Origin: Xanthomonas dyei
GTDB taxonomy: Bacteria > Pseudomonadota > Gammaproteobacteria > Xanthomonadales > Xanthomonadaceae
Length of the DNA: 64,000 bases
Direction: 5' to 3'
Assembly: GCF_002939865.1 (NCBI RefSeq)
Contig: NZ_MDEE01000001.1
Location: 310,001 to 374,000, forward strand
This document shows positions 42,651 to 51,516 of the stretch, in pieces (within the stretch, counting starts at the first letter, position 1; every line of letters begins with the position of its first letter). The position numbers and the translations under genes were made by a program. Below the pieces are notes generated by a model. The model had not been told where the DNA came from. It did no database searches and worked only from the letters and a program-made list of their open reading frames with translations.

Positions 42651-43017
42651 CGCGCTTCGTCAAATCCTGTTCCGTGTCGAACTTGCCGACAACATCCAGA
42701 TTGCCAACCAGCTCACGACGGACCTCGTAGTTGACCTTCATCCGCCAGCCGCCTTCAACACGCTCGAACTTGACGTCTTCTTTTTTGACGTTCTCCGAGT
42801 AATTGATGTACAGACGACGAAAGAACAGGTCCTGCAACTTGGACGGGTCCATGGTGGCACTGCCCGGCTCATTGGCCAGGCCCTTCATCGCAGTACGGAC
42901 GGAGTAATACTCCTGATACATCGGAAACAGCTTCATCCCGATATACAGGCCGAATCCGACCACCGCCAGCACCACCACGAACGACGTCAACGTCATACCG
43001 CTTTGCTTGCGCTTCAT
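42640..43017 (-). CDS. DUF4845 small membrane protein
   Basis: This is 125 residues. One N-terminal membrane helix ([24 protein letters not shown], preceded by KRKQS) resembles a type-IV pilin N-terminus. The rest is a small alpha/beta domain ([51 protein letters not shown]). It is conserved between lepB and rnc in many gammaproteobacteria. The function is unknown, and a role beside signal peptidase is a guess from synteny. Start ATG 43017. Confidence 0.9.
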   Translation of the reverse strand: MKRKQSGMTLTSFVVVLAVVGFGLYIGMKLFPMYQEYYSVRTAMKGLANEPGSATMDPSKLQDLFFRRLYINYSENVKKEDVKFERVEGGWRMKVNYEVRRELVGNLDVVGKFDTEQDLTKRGVE

Positions 43018-43047
43018 TGTGCTTTCCCCGGCACGCCGTGCGTGCAT

Positions 43048-43848
43048 TTACTGGATTCCAGTCCCGATCCGCGACGGATCGAAACTCCCCTTGCAGAACC
43101 ACCCTTCGCAATTGAGCCAGATCAAAAACGCCTTGCCGCGCAGATTGGCTTCCGGCAAGAAGTGCGTCTGGGTCCAGAACCGGCTGTCTTCACTATTGTC
43201 GCGATTGTCCCCCATCACGAAATAGCTGTCTGCCGGCACCGTCCAGTCGCCCTGGCCGGCCGGCATGTTGCGGTCCACCCACTCCAGCACGGTATGCGTG
43301 CGGCCCGGCAGGTCCTCGACCAGCAGCGTGGTGCCGGTCATCTCGGCGCCCTTACCCTTGCCGATGTACTCGCCCTTGACCGTATAGCGCATCGGCTTGT
43401 CGTTGATATACAGCGTGTCGCCGTGGAAGCCGATCTTGTCGCCCGGCAGTCCGACCACGCGCTTGATCCAGTTCTGATCCGGCGCATGCGGGGGTTTGAA
43501 CACCACCACGTCGCCGCGCTTGGGCTCGCCGGTCGGGATGAACTTGGTATTGGTGATCGGCAGACGGAAACCGTAGGCGAACTTGTTGACCAGGATGAAA
43601 TCGCCGATCAGCAGGTTGGGCATCATCGAACTGGACGGAATCTTGTACGGCTCTGCAACGAAGCTGCGCAGGATCAGCACCACCGCCAGCACCGGGAAGA
43701 ACGCGCGCGAGTAATCGATGATCGCCGGCTCGCTGTCCAGCAGCCCGGCACGTGCGGCACGGCGCTTGGCCAACAACAGCTTGTCCAGCAGCCAGATGAA
43801 GCCGGTGCCCAGCGTCAGCATAACCAGGATGATTTCAAACCATTTCAT
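43048..43848 (-). CDS. lepB: Signal peptidase I
   Basis: This is 266 residues. Two N-terminal membrane helices (FEIILVMLTLGTGFIWLL and FFPVLAVVLILRSFVAEP) are followed by the serine catalytic motif IPSSSMMPNLLIGDFILVN near residue 70. The catalytic Lys lies in WIKRVVGLPGDKIGF, and box E GDNRDNSEDSRFW is near 220. It removes signal peptides in the periplasm. It sits directly after lepA in the operon, with a heptamer inverted repeat (43882-43933) in between. Confidence 0.95.
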   Translation of the reverse strand: MKWFEIILVMLTLGTGFIWLLDKLLLAKRRAARAGLLDSEPAIIDYSRAFFPVLAVVLILRSFVAEPYKIPSSSMMPNLLIGDFILVNKFAYGFRLPITNTKFIPTGEPKRGDVVVFKPPHAPDQNWIKRVVGLPGDKIGFHGDTLYINDKPMRYTVKGEYIGKGKGAEMTGTTLLVEDLPGRTHTVLEWVDRNMPAGQGDWTVPADSYFVMGDNRDNSEDSRFWTQTHFLPEANLRGKAFLIWLNCEGWFCKGSFDPSRIGTGIQ

Positions 43849-43881
43849 TGATGTTCCTTCGGAAAGGGAATCGGGAGTCGA

Positions 43882-43933
43882 GAATGGGGAATCGGAACGG
43901 CAAGAGCGCGCAAGCCTCTGCGATTCCCCATTC
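43882..43933. repeat. Element 4: 13-bp inverted repeat of GGGAATC type
   Basis: GAATGGGGAATCG (43882-43894) pairs perfectly with CGATTCCCCATTC (43921-43933). Degenerate heptamer copies lie outside both arms. It fills the lepA-lepB spacer. Confidence 0.8.
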
Positions 43934-43951
43934 CCGATGCACTATTCCCTG

Positions 43952-45757
43952 CTACTTATCCATCTGCAGCACGGCCAGGAAAGCCTCCTGCGGAATCTCC
44001 ACGCGGCCGACCTGCTTCATGCGCTTCTTGCCTTCTTTCTGCTTTTCCAGCAGCTTTTTCTTGCGCGAAACGTCGCCACCATAGCACTTGGCCAACACGT
44101 TCTTGCGCATCGCCTTGACCGTGGAACGCGAGATGATCTGCGAGCCGACGGCGGCTTGAATCGCCACGTCGAACATCTGCCGCGGGATCAGTTCCTTCAT
44201 CTTTTCGCATAGCTCGCGGCCGCGCCGGTCAGCATGGCTGCGGTGCACGATCAGCGACAACGCATCGACCTTGTCGCCGTTGATCAGCACGTCCACCCGC
44301 ACGAACGGGCCGGCATCGAAACGCACGAAGTGATAATCCAGCGAGGCGTAGCCACGGCTCACCGACTTGAGCTTGTCGAAGAAGTCCAGCACCACTTCTG
44401 CCATCGGCAGTTCGTAGCTGATCTGCACCTGGCTGCCCAGATAATTGATGCTGATCTGGGTGCCGCGCTTTTCTTCGCACAACTTGATGATGTTGCCGAT
44501 GTACTCCTCGGGCGTCAGCACGTTGGCGCGAATGATCGGCTCGCGGATCTCCTCCACCAGGTTCAACTGCGGCAGCTTGGCCGGGTTGTCCATGTTGATG
44601 ATGGAGCCGTCGGTCTTGAGGACTTCGTACACCACCGTCGGCGCGGTGCTGATCAGGTCCAGGTTGTATTCGCGCTCCAGGCGCTCCTGCACGATTTCCA
44701 TGTGCAGCATGCCCAGAAATCCGCAACGGAAGCCGAAGCCCATCGCCTCGGAGCTTTCCGGCTCGAAACGCAGCGCGGCATCGTTCAGACGCAACTTGTC
44801 CAGGGCTTCGCGCAGATCCGGATAATCCTCGGCATCGACCGGGAACAGGCCGGCGAACACGCGCGGCTGCATTTCCTGAAATCCCGGCAACGCATACGGC
44901 GCGGGGTCGGCAGCCAGGGTCAAGGTGTCGCCGACCGGCGCGCCATGCACATCCTTGATCGAAGCATTGATCCAGCCCACTTCGCCAGCGCCTAGCGAAG
45001 GCAGCTCCTTGCGCTTGGGGGTGAACACGCCGACCTTGTCGACCAGGTGCGTGCGCCCGGTGGACATCACCAGAATCTTGCTGCCCGGCTTGATCTGGCC
45101 CTGCATCACGCGCACCAGCGACACCACGCCCAGGTAATTGTCGAACCAGGAATCGATGATCAGCGCCTGCAGCTTGTCGGTATCGCGCGGCTTGGGCGGC
45201 GGAATGCGATGCACGATCGCCTCCAGCACCAGGTCGATGTTGAGACCGGTCTTGGCGCTGACCGCCACCGCGTCTTCGGCATCGATGCCGATCACCGCTT
45301 CGATCTCGGCCTTGGCACGGGCGATGTCGGCGGTGGGCAGGTCGATCTTGTTGAGCACCGGCACCACTTCCAGCCCCTGCTCCACCGCGGTGTAACAGTT
45401 GGCGACCGATTGCGCTTCCACGCCCTGCGCCGCATCGACCACCAGCAGCGCGCCTTCGCAGGCGGCCAGCGAGCGGCTGACTTCATAGGAGAAGTCGACA
45501 TGCCCGGGGGTGTCGATGAAGTTCAGCTGGTAGACCTGCCCGTCCTTGGCCGTATACGGCAAGGACACCGACTGTGCCTTGATCGTGATGCCGCGTTCGC
45601 GTTCGATCGGGTTGGAGTCGAGAACCTGGGCCTCCATCTCGCGCGCCTGAAGACCGCCGCATAGCTGGATGATCCGGTCGGCCAGGGTGGATTTCCCGTG
45701 GTCGACGTGGGCAATGATGGAGAAGTTGCGGATGTACCGCATTGAATCAGAGGACAT
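43952..45757 (-). CDS. lepA: Elongation factor 4 (LepA)
   Basis: This is 601 residues from ATG 45757 ([24 protein letters not shown]). The GTPase motifs are [21 protein letters not shown] (switch I), [21 protein letters not shown] and AVSAKTGL. Domains II, III/V and the LepA-specific C-terminus ([20 protein letters not shown]) follow. It acts on ribosomes during initiation or back-translocation. An upstream frame would begin at 45793, but a TGCGATAAT extended -10 at 45799-45807 makes 45757 the better start. Confidence 0.95.
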   Translation of the reverse strand: MSSDSMRYIRNFSIIAHVDHGKSTLADRIIQLCGGLQAREMEAQVLDSNPIERERGITIKAQSVSLPYTAKDGQVYQLNFIDTPGHVDFSYEVSRSLAACEGALLVVDAAQGVEAQSVANCYTAVEQGLEVVPVLNKIDLPTADIARAKAEIEAVIGIDAEDAVAVSAKTGLNIDLVLEAIVHRIPPPKPRDTDKLQALIIDSWFDNYLGVVSLVRVMQGQIKPGSKILVMSTGRTHLVDKVGVFTPKRKELPSLGAGEVGWINASIKDVHGAPVGDTLTLAADPAPYALPGFQEMQPRVFAGLFPVDAEDYPDLREALDKLRLNDAALRFEPESSEAMGFGFRCGFLGMLHMEIVQERLEREYNLDLISTAPTVVYEVLKTDGSIINMDNPAKLPQLNLVEEIREPIIRANVLTPEEYIGNIIKLCEEKRGTQISINYLGSQVQISYELPMAEVVLDFFDKLKSVSRGYASLDYHFVRFDAGPFVRVDVLINGDKVDALSLIVHRSHADRRGRELCEKMKELIPRQMFDVAIQAAVGSQIISRSTVKAMRKNVLAKCYGGDVSRKKKLLEKQKEGKKRMKQVGRVEIPQEAFLAVLQMDK

Positions 45758-45798
45758 TGAGGTGGGCGCCGGCGGTGCCGTCGTCAGGGTCACGCAGC

Positions 45799-45807
45799 AT
45801 TATCGCA
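45799..45807 (-). promoter_or_regulatory. Candidate extended -10 for lepA
   Basis: Read on the minus strand, TGCGATAAT matches an extended -10 (TGn + TATAAT with 5 of 6). Similar TGCGACAAT elements lie upstream of nagZ and rlmD. It gives lepA its own promoter inside the superoperon. Confidence 0.5.
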
Positions 45808-45810
45808 CGG

Positions 45811-45893
45811 CCGGCCCCATTGGGGCCGGGGGAATTGGGAATCGGGAGTAGGGAATCGTGAAAGCCAAGGCAGGCCACGCTCTTACGATTCCC
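45811..45893. repeat. Element 5: GC hairpin plus GGGAATC inverted repeat
   Basis: CCGGCCCC (45811-45818) pairs with GGGGCCGG (45822-45829). Next, GGGAATCGT (45851-45859) pairs with ACGATTCCC (45885-45893), with more heptamer units flanking. It occupies the mucD-lepA spacer and may end the mucD transcript. Confidence 0.75.
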
Positions 45894-45908
45894 GATTCCC
45901 GGCCTCGA

Positions 45909-47510
45909 TCACCCGCCGGCCTTCAGCGCCACATAGCTGGTGGCCTTGCCGTCGGTGACCAGCAGCATGACCACGTCGCCCTTCTTGTAGCTGGACAGCG
46001 CGCGGTTGAGTTCGGCGACGCTGCCCACCTTGGTACGGCCGACGCGGGCGATGATCAGCCCCGGCGACAGCGGCGGCTGGGTGCTGCGCGCAGCAGCTCC
46101 AGTGACCGCGGCAATCCGCACGCCCTCACCCGCTTCCAGGCCCAACCGACTGCGCTCGGCGGCGGTCAGGTCGGCCACCTGCAGGCCGAGCAAGGCCACA
46201 CTGGCCGGAGCCTCCGGCTTGACGTCGGCCGCTGCGGTGCGTGGCGCGGCGTCCTCACTGCCATCCTGCAATGGCGCCAGCACGACTGACACCTGACGCG
46301 GCTTGCCGTCGCGCAGGATGTCCAGGTTGACCTTGGCGCCCGGCGGCATCAGGCCGATCATCGGCGGCAGATCGCTGGCCACCTCGATCGGCTTGCCATT
46401 GACCGCACGGATGACATCGCCCACCTCGACACCGGCCTTTGCGGCCGGGCTGCCGGCGGGGATGTCGTTGACCAGGGCGCCGCGGCTATCCGGCAGGCCC
46501 AGCCCTTGCGCCTTGAGCGAGTCGATCGCGCCAACCTGCACGCCCAGCATGCCGCGACTGACCCGGCCGGTGGCTTTGATCTGTTCGGCCGCACTAAACG
46601 CCAGGTCGATCGGGATCGCAAAACTAATCCCCATGTAGCCGCCAGACGCGGAGAAGATCTGCGAATTGATGCCGACCACTTCGCCGCGGGTGTTGAGCAG
46701 CGGGCCACCGGAGTTGCCCTGGTTGATCGCCACGTCGGTCTGGATGAAGGGCACGTAGCGCTGATCCGCGTACGGATTGCTGCGGCCGGTGGCGCTGACG
46801 ATGCCGGCGGTAACCGAGTGATCCAGCCCGAACGGCGAGCCGATCGCCACCACCCACTGACCTGGCTTGAGCGTATTGGAGTCGCCCAGGCGCACGGTCG
46901 GAAGCCCCTTGGCCTCGATCTTCAGCAGCGCCACGTCGAACTGTTCGTCGCTGCCCACCACCTTGGCCTTGAACTCGCGGCGGTCGGTGAGCTTGACGGT
47001 GACTTCGCTGGCGCCATCGACCACGTGGTGATTGGTCAGCACATAGCCGTCGGCGGAAATGATGAAGCCCGAGCCCATCGACTTGCCGGCGATGCCGCCA
47101 TCGTCATCGCCACCGCCCTGGCCCGGCCCCTGCCGCGGGCCGCCCGGCATCTGAAAATCCGGGCCGAAGAAGCGCTTGAAGAACTCCGGCATCTGCTCGT
47201 CGTCCGGCATGCCGCCCTGACCGGGCATGCCACCCTGGCCACCGCGCCCGCCACGCGCCGAACGCGCCATCGCATCCTTGCGGGTGATGGTGGTTTCGAT
47301 ATTGACCACGCCTGGGCCGACCTGTTCGACCAGATTGGTGAAGTCCGGCAGGCCGGCGACCAACTGCGGCGCCGGGGTGGTGCTGCGGTTGGCGGCAATC
47401 GGCGCACTGGCCTTGGCGGCCGGCGCTGGCGCGGTTTGCTGAGCACAGGCTGCCAGCGGCAACGTCATGGCGATCAGGCCAAACATCTGGGTACGCATGC
47501 GGTGATTCAT
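45909..47510 (-). CDS. mucD: Periplasmic Do-type serine protease (MucD/DegQ-like)
   Basis: This is 533 residues. The signal ends TLPLAAC, a possible lipobox at Cys22. The protease domain has the catalytic His in TNHHVVDG, Asp in FDVALLKIE and Ser in GNSGGPLLN. Two PDZ domains follow (about 320-420 and 440-533). A long Gly/Gln/Met-rich loop (GGRGGQGGMPGQGGMP region, about 87-135) sits before the protease core. It degrades misfolded envelope proteins and follows rseA in the sigma-E cluster. Whether it is lipid-anchored, unlike P. aeruginosa MucD, is not known. Confidence 0.93.
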   Translation of the reverse strand: MNHRMRTQMFGLIAMTLPLAACAQQTAPAPAAKASAPIAANRSTTPAPQLVAGLPDFTNLVEQVGPGVVNIETTITRKDAMARSARGGRGGQGGMPGQGGMPDDEQMPEFFKRFFGPDFQMPGGPRQGPGQGGGDDDGGIAGKSMGSGFIISADGYVLTNHHVVDGASEVTVKLTDRREFKAKVVGSDEQFDVALLKIEAKGLPTVRLGDSNTLKPGQWVVAIGSPFGLDHSVTAGIVSATGRSNPYADQRYVPFIQTDVAINQGNSGGPLLNTRGEVVGINSQIFSASGGYMGISFAIPIDLAFSAAEQIKATGRVSRGMLGVQVGAIDSLKAQGLGLPDSRGALVNDIPAGSPAAKAGVEVGDVIRAVNGKPIEVASDLPPMIGLMPPGAKVNLDILRDGKPRQVSVVLAPLQDGSEDAAPRTAAADVKPEAPASVALLGLQVADLTAAERSRLGLEAGEGVRIAAVTGAAARSTQPPLSPGLIIARVGRTKVGSVAELNRALSSYKKGDVVMLLVTDGKATSYVALKAGG

Positions 47511-47619
47511 CGAGTTGCCTCCGATGGCAGGGCGACAGGGGCCGGAACCCGCGAGATGACACGGGCCCGGCAAGTTAACGGGAGGAAGCGCGCCGACTGG
47601 ATGAAGATCGGCGGCCGGA

Positions 47620-48492
47620 TCAGTTCTGCGGGACCTGCACCGGCAGCGGCCGGCTCTGCGCAGGGTTGCCGGTCGCCTGGGGCGCAGGCTCGAACGGATA
47701 GAACGCCGGACCCTGGCGGCTCTGGCTGAAACTGGCGTTGAGCGGGCTATCGCCGGCGCCGGACAACGCGGCGCGTGGCCACGGGCGCGCCTGCAGTGTC
47801 GTGTCCGGATGGGTAAATGGATTGGAGGTTGCCGCCGGGCTCACCGCAGCAGCCGGGGTCGCGGAAGCCACCATCCGGGCCGGGGTCTGTTGCTGACGCG
47901 TCGCGACATTGCGCGCCACCTGTTGGTTACGGGTAGCGGCACCGCGACGCGTGGACGCCAGCGCCGCAGCCGGCACCGCCGCCACAAGCGCGCCACCGTC
48001 GCCAGGGTTGGCCGGATCCGGCATGGCTGGCGCCTTCGGCGCGACTGGCGGCCGTGCGATGGCAGGCACTTGCGCCGTGGTGGCATACACCGGCACAACG
48101 GAGGCTGGCGGCGCCGTCTCGGGCAAGCGCTCGCGTGCCATGAACAAGGCGATTGCGGCAACCGACGCAGCAATCGCCGCACCTCCACCCCAACGCCAGC
48201 GTGCGGCCGAGCGCGGCGCCGGCTGCGCTTGCGGCGCTGGCTCATCGGCAATGGCGTTGCGCACACGCGCGGCAAAATCCAGCGGCGCCGGCGCACTGGC
48301 CGCACCGCGCAGTACGTCGCCGCACAGCTGCCAGCGTTCGTGGCAGCCGGCCAGCTCCTCATCGTGCGCCAGACGGCGCAGCAAGAAGCGCGACTCGTCG
48401 GCGTTCAACTCTCCGTCGACCAGCGCAGACAACTGCTGCCGGTAGTGACGTTCGAATTTGTCGGTGGTGGACATGGCAGGGTTATCGCTCAT
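47620..48492 (-). CDS. rseA: Anti-sigma factor RseA
   Basis: This is 290 residues. ATG 48492 overlaps the rpoE stop (ATGA). The N-terminal sigma-binding domain (about 8-80) has HYRQQLSALVDGELNADESRF and RWQLCGDVLRG. One membrane helix is near 107-127 (GGGAAIAASVAAIALFMA). The periplasmic part is Pro/Ala-rich and low-complexity, with little of the E. coli RseA fold. Proteolysis of this part would free RpoE. It is coupled to rpoE and lies upstream of mucD. Confidence 0.92.
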   Translation of the reverse strand: MSDNPAMSTTDKFERHYRQQLSALVDGELNADESRFLLRRLAHDEELAGCHERWQLCGDVLRGAASAPAPLDFAARVRNAIADEPAPQAQPAPRSAARWRWGGGAAIAASVAAIALFMARERLPETAPPASVVPVYATTAQVPAIARPPVAPKAPAMPDPANPGDGGALVAAVPAAALASTRRGAATRNQQVARNVATRQQQTPARMVASATPAAAVSPAATSNPFTHPDTTLQARPWPRAALSGAGDSPLNASFSQSRQGPAFYPFEPAPQATGNPAQSRPLPVQVPQN

Positions 48493-49109
48493 ACACGGTG
48501 TCGCTCACGGGTAGCGCTTTCGGTCTCCAGCAGAGGCCGCAGCTCGATGTCGATGGCCTCGCGCGCCCGGAAGATGCGCGAGCGCACCGTTCCGATCGGG
48601 CAATCCATCTTTCGCGCGATGTCCTCATAACTCAGCCCCTCCACCTCGCGCAGGGTGATGGCCGACCGAAGTTCTTCCGGCAGGGCTTGGACCGCGCGCA
48701 TCACCGTTTGTTCCAGCTCCTGTCGCATCAATTCGCGCTCCGGGGTGTCGTTGTCGCGCAACCGGGTCGCTCCGTCGAACTGTTCGGCATCGCTGATCTC
48801 GATGTCGTCGGTGGGCGGGCGGCGGTTGTGCGCAACCAGATGGTTCTTGGCAGTGTTGACGGCAATGCGGTGCAGCCACGTATAGAACTGGGAGTCGCCG
48901 CGGAAACTGTTGATCGCGCGGTACGCGCGCACAAACGTATCCTGGGCCACGTCCTGACATTCGCTCCAGTCGGCGATGTAGCGCCCGATCAACGCGACGA
49001 TCCGATGCTGGTATTTGCGCACCAGCACATCGAACGCCGCGCTCTCGCCGCGCTGCACACGCCGGACCAGTTCCAGGTCCAGCTCCTGAGGTGTATCGAC
49101 TTCGGCCAT
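48489..49109 (-). CDS. rpoE: RNA polymerase sigma-E factor
   Basis: This 206-residue ECF factor has region 2 in YRAINSFRGDSQFYTWLHRIAVNTAKNHL and DVAQDTFV near 52-95. Region 4 has LPEELRSAITLREVEGLSYEDIARKMDCPIGTVRSRIFRARE near 145-190. ATG 49109 starts MAEVDTPQELDLELVRRVQRG. It controls the envelope stress response. Its own promoter reads GAACTT-N16-TCTCA about 40 nt upstream, which fits sigma-E autoregulation. The larger in-frame extension is rejected as it runs past the promoter. Confidence 0.95.
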   Translation of the reverse strand: MAEVDTPQELDLELVRRVQRGESAAFDVLVRKYQHRIVALIGRYIADWSECQDVAQDTFVRAYRAINSFRGDSQFYTWLHRIAVNTAKNHLVAHNRRPPTDDIEISDAEQFDGATRLRDNDTPERELMRQELEQTVMRAVQALPEELRSAITLREVEGLSYEDIARKMDCPIGTVRSRIFRAREAIDIELRPLLETESATRERHRV

Positions 49110-49148
49110 GTTGGGCCGCACTCCTGTCAGCCCACCGAAGTCGGGCAA

Positions 49149-49175
49149 TGAGACCGCCGTTGAAGAGGAAAGTTC
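49149..49175 (-). promoter_or_regulatory. Sigma-E-like autoregulatory promoter
   Basis: On the minus strand GAACTT (49170-49175) and TCTCA (49149-49153) are 16 nt apart. The E. coli sigma-E consensus is GGAACTT-N16-TCTGA. The rpoE ATG is 40 nt beyond the -10. Confidence 0.8.
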
Positions 49176-49344
49176 ATACCGATCGGTACGATCGTCACGT
49201 ATCAGGGTAGCGGCCCGGATGCGCCGCTGGCGACGCCTCCCGCGAAGCGCATGCCGTCCTGTCGACTGGTATGGGTATTTGACGTGATGGAAACAACCTC
49301 TGGATGATAACGGCCTTTCCTTATATCGCCGGACGGCCAGACGC

Positions 49345-51426
49345 ATGCTTCCAGGTTTCGACGGGCTCCGATTCAGCCATTGGCAGGCCGACCTGCACGA
49401 GGACGGCGTGGTCGTCCTCAGCCTTGATCGCCAGGGCGCACCGGTCAACGCGTTTTCGCAGGAGGTGCTGCTCGAACTCGGCGCGCTGGTCGAGCGGCTG
49501 GCGCTGGACCCGCCCAAGGGCGTGGTACTGCGCTCGGCCAAGTCCAACGGCTTCATTGCCGGCGCAGACCTGAAGGAATTCCAGGACTTCGACCGCAAGG
49601 GCACGGTCAACGATGCGATCCATCGCGGCCAGCAGGTGTTCCAGAAACTGGCCGAACTGCCCTGCCCCACGGTAGCGGCGATCCATGGCTTCTGCATGGG
49701 CGGCGGCACCGAAATCGCGCTGGCGTGCCGGTACCGGGTGGCATCGGACGACGCCAGTACGCGCATCGGCCTGCCGGAAACCAAGCTCGGCATCTTCCCC
49801 GGCTGGGGCGGCAGCGCCCGCTTGCCGCGCCTGATCGGCGCACCGGCGGCGATGGATCTGATGCTGACCGGTCGCACGGTGTCGGCCAAGGCCGCGCGGG
49901 CGATGGGGCTGATCGACAAGGTGGCCGCGCCTGCGGTGCTGGTCGATGTTGCCGCCGCCCTGGCCTTGAACGGCACCACGCGCCCGTTCAAGCAACGCGC
50001 GACCGCGTGGGCTACCAACACGTTGCCGGCACGCAAGCTGCTCGCGCCGCAGATGCGCAAGCAGGTCGCACGCAAGGCGCGCAAGGAGCATTACCCGGCG
50101 CCGTATGCCTTGATCAACGTGTGGGAGCGCGCGGGCGGCAGCGGCATCCAGGCGCGGCTTGCGGCCGAGCGCAAGGCGGTGGTCAAGCTCGCCAGCACCC
50201 CAACCGCGCGCAACCTGATCCGCATCTTCTTCCTCACCGAGCGTTTGAAGGCGCTGGGCGGCAAGGAGGCAGGCGCGGCGGCGTTGCCGCCGATTCGCCA
50301 TGTGCATGTGATCGGTGCCGGCGTGATGGGCGGCGATATCGCCGCGTGGGCCGCCTACAAGGGCTTCGAGGTCACCCTGCAGGACCGTGAGCAGCGCTTT
50401 ATCGATACGGCGCTGACGCGCGGCGGCGAGCTGTTTACCAAGCGGGTGAAGGACGACGCCAAGCGGCCGGCGGTGGCAGCGCGCCTGCGTGGCGATCTGG
50501 CCGGTGCGGGCGTGGCGCAGGCGGATCTGGTGATCGAGGCGATCATCGAAAATCCAAAGGCCAAGCGCGACCTGTATCAATCCATCGAGCCGCAACTCAA
50601 GCCCGATGCAGTGCTGACCACCAATACCTCGTCGATTCCGCTGACCGAGCTGCGTGGTCACATTCAGCGCCCCGCGCAATTTGCCGGCCTGCACTATTTC
50701 AACCCGGTGGCGATGATGCCGCTGGTGGAAATCGTGCAGCACGATGGCCTGGATCCGGCCAACGTGGCGCGCCTTGCGGCGTTCTGCAAGGCGCTGGACA
50801 AGTTCCCAGTGCCGGTGGCCGGCACGCCCGGATTCCTGGTCAACCGCGTGCTGTTTCCGTATCTGCTCGAAGCGGCCACCGCGTATGCCGAGGGCATTCC
50901 GGGACCGGTGCTGGACAAGACTGCGGTGAAGTTCGGCATGCCGATGGGGCCGATCGAGTTGATCGACACGGTGGGGCTGGACGTCGCTGCCGGTGTCGGT
51001 GCCGAGTTGGCGCCGTTCCTGCATCTGCCGATTCCTGCCGCGCTTGCCACGGTGGACGCCGGCAAGCGCGGCAAGAAGGACGGCCAGGGCCTGTACACAT
51101 GGGAGAACGGCCGCGCGGTCAAACCCGAAGTGGCCAGCGGCTATGCCGTGCCGCCCGACCTGGAAGACCGCCTGATCCTGCCGCTGCTCAACGAAGCGGT
51201 GGCCTGCCTGCACGACGGCGTGGTGGCCGATGCGGACCTGCTCGATGCCGGCGTCATCTTCGGTACCGGCTTCGCCCCGTTCCGCGGCGGCCCAATACAG
51301 CATATCCGCAGCGTCGGTGCGGATGCCTTGCTCGAACGTCTGCAGGCACTGCACGCCCGTTATGGCGAACGCTTCGCCCCTCGCCCGGGTTGGGATTCGC
51401 CGGTGTTGCGGGAGCCGGTGGCCTAA
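49345..51426 (+). CDS. Bifunctional enoyl-CoA hydratase / 3-hydroxyacyl-CoA dehydrogenase (FadB-type)
   Basis: This is 693 residues. The crotonase half has AGADLKEFQDF (about 74-84), HGFCMGGGTEIALACRYR and LPETKLGIFPGWGGSARLPR, with the two Glu acids present. The dehydrogenase half has VIGAGVMGGDIAAWAAYKGFEV (NAD site, about 322) and LHYFNPVAMMPLVEIV with the catalytic His. The C-terminal helical domain follows. It performs two steps of fatty-acid beta-oxidation. The usual thiolase partner is not adjacent. A thiolase-like gene lies 32 kb away. A GNRA hairpin terminator follows. Confidence 0.93.
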   Translation: MLPGFDGLRFSHWQADLHEDGVVVLSLDRQGAPVNAFSQEVLLELGALVERLALDPPKGVVLRSAKSNGFIAGADLKEFQDFDRKGTVNDAIHRGQQVFQKLAELPCPTVAAIHGFCMGGGTEIALACRYRVASDDASTRIGLPETKLGIFPGWGGSARLPRLIGAPAAMDLMLTGRTVSAKAARAMGLIDKVAAPAVLVDVAAALALNGTTRPFKQRATAWATNTLPARKLLAPQMRKQVARKARKEHYPAPYALINVWERAGGSGIQARLAAERKAVVKLASTPTARNLIRIFFLTERLKALGGKEAGAAALPPIRHVHVIGAGVMGGDIAAWAAYKGFEVTLQDREQRFIDTALTRGGELFTKRVKDDAKRPAVAARLRGDLAGAGVAQADLVIEAIIENPKAKRDLYQSIEPQLKPDAVLTTNTSSIPLTELRGHIQRPAQFAGLHYFNPVAMMPLVEIVQHDGLDPANVARLAAFCKALDKFPVPVAGTPGFLVNRVLFPYLLEAATAYAEGIPGPVLDKTAVKFGMPMGPIELIDTVGLDVAAGVGAELAPFLHLPIPAALATVDAGKRGKKDGQGLYTWENGRAVKPEVASGYAVPPDLEDRLILPLLNEAVACLHDGVVADADLLDAGVIFGTGFAPFRGGPIQHIRSVGADALLERLQALHARYGERFAPRPGWDSPVLREPVA

Positions 51427-51451
51427 GCAGCGCTGCGGTACAACGACAACG

Positions 51452-51477
51452 AAAACGCCACCGCAAGGTGGCGTTTT
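51452..51477 (+). terminator. Rho-independent terminator with GCAA loop
   Basis: AAAACGCCACC (51452-51462) pairs with GGTGGCGTTTT (51467-51477) around GCAA, then TCTTTGC. It shares the core GCCACCGCAAGGTGGC with the terminator at 5706. It ends the FadB-type transcript and also faces the convergent CDF gene. Confidence 0.9.
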
Positions 51478-51516
51478 TCTTTGCCTAGCAGCTGCGCGAT
51501 CGCTTCGTCAGTGGTT

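Noticed and set aside
48489-50084. An upstream extension of rpoE to 531 residues
   Set aside because: It passes through the sigma-E-like promoter and the start of the divergent FadB-type gene; ATG 49109 gives a normal ECF protein.
49321-51354. A 677-residue minus-strand frame over the FadB-type gene
   Set aside because: It is antisense to a clear bifunctional beta-oxidation protein and has no family motif.
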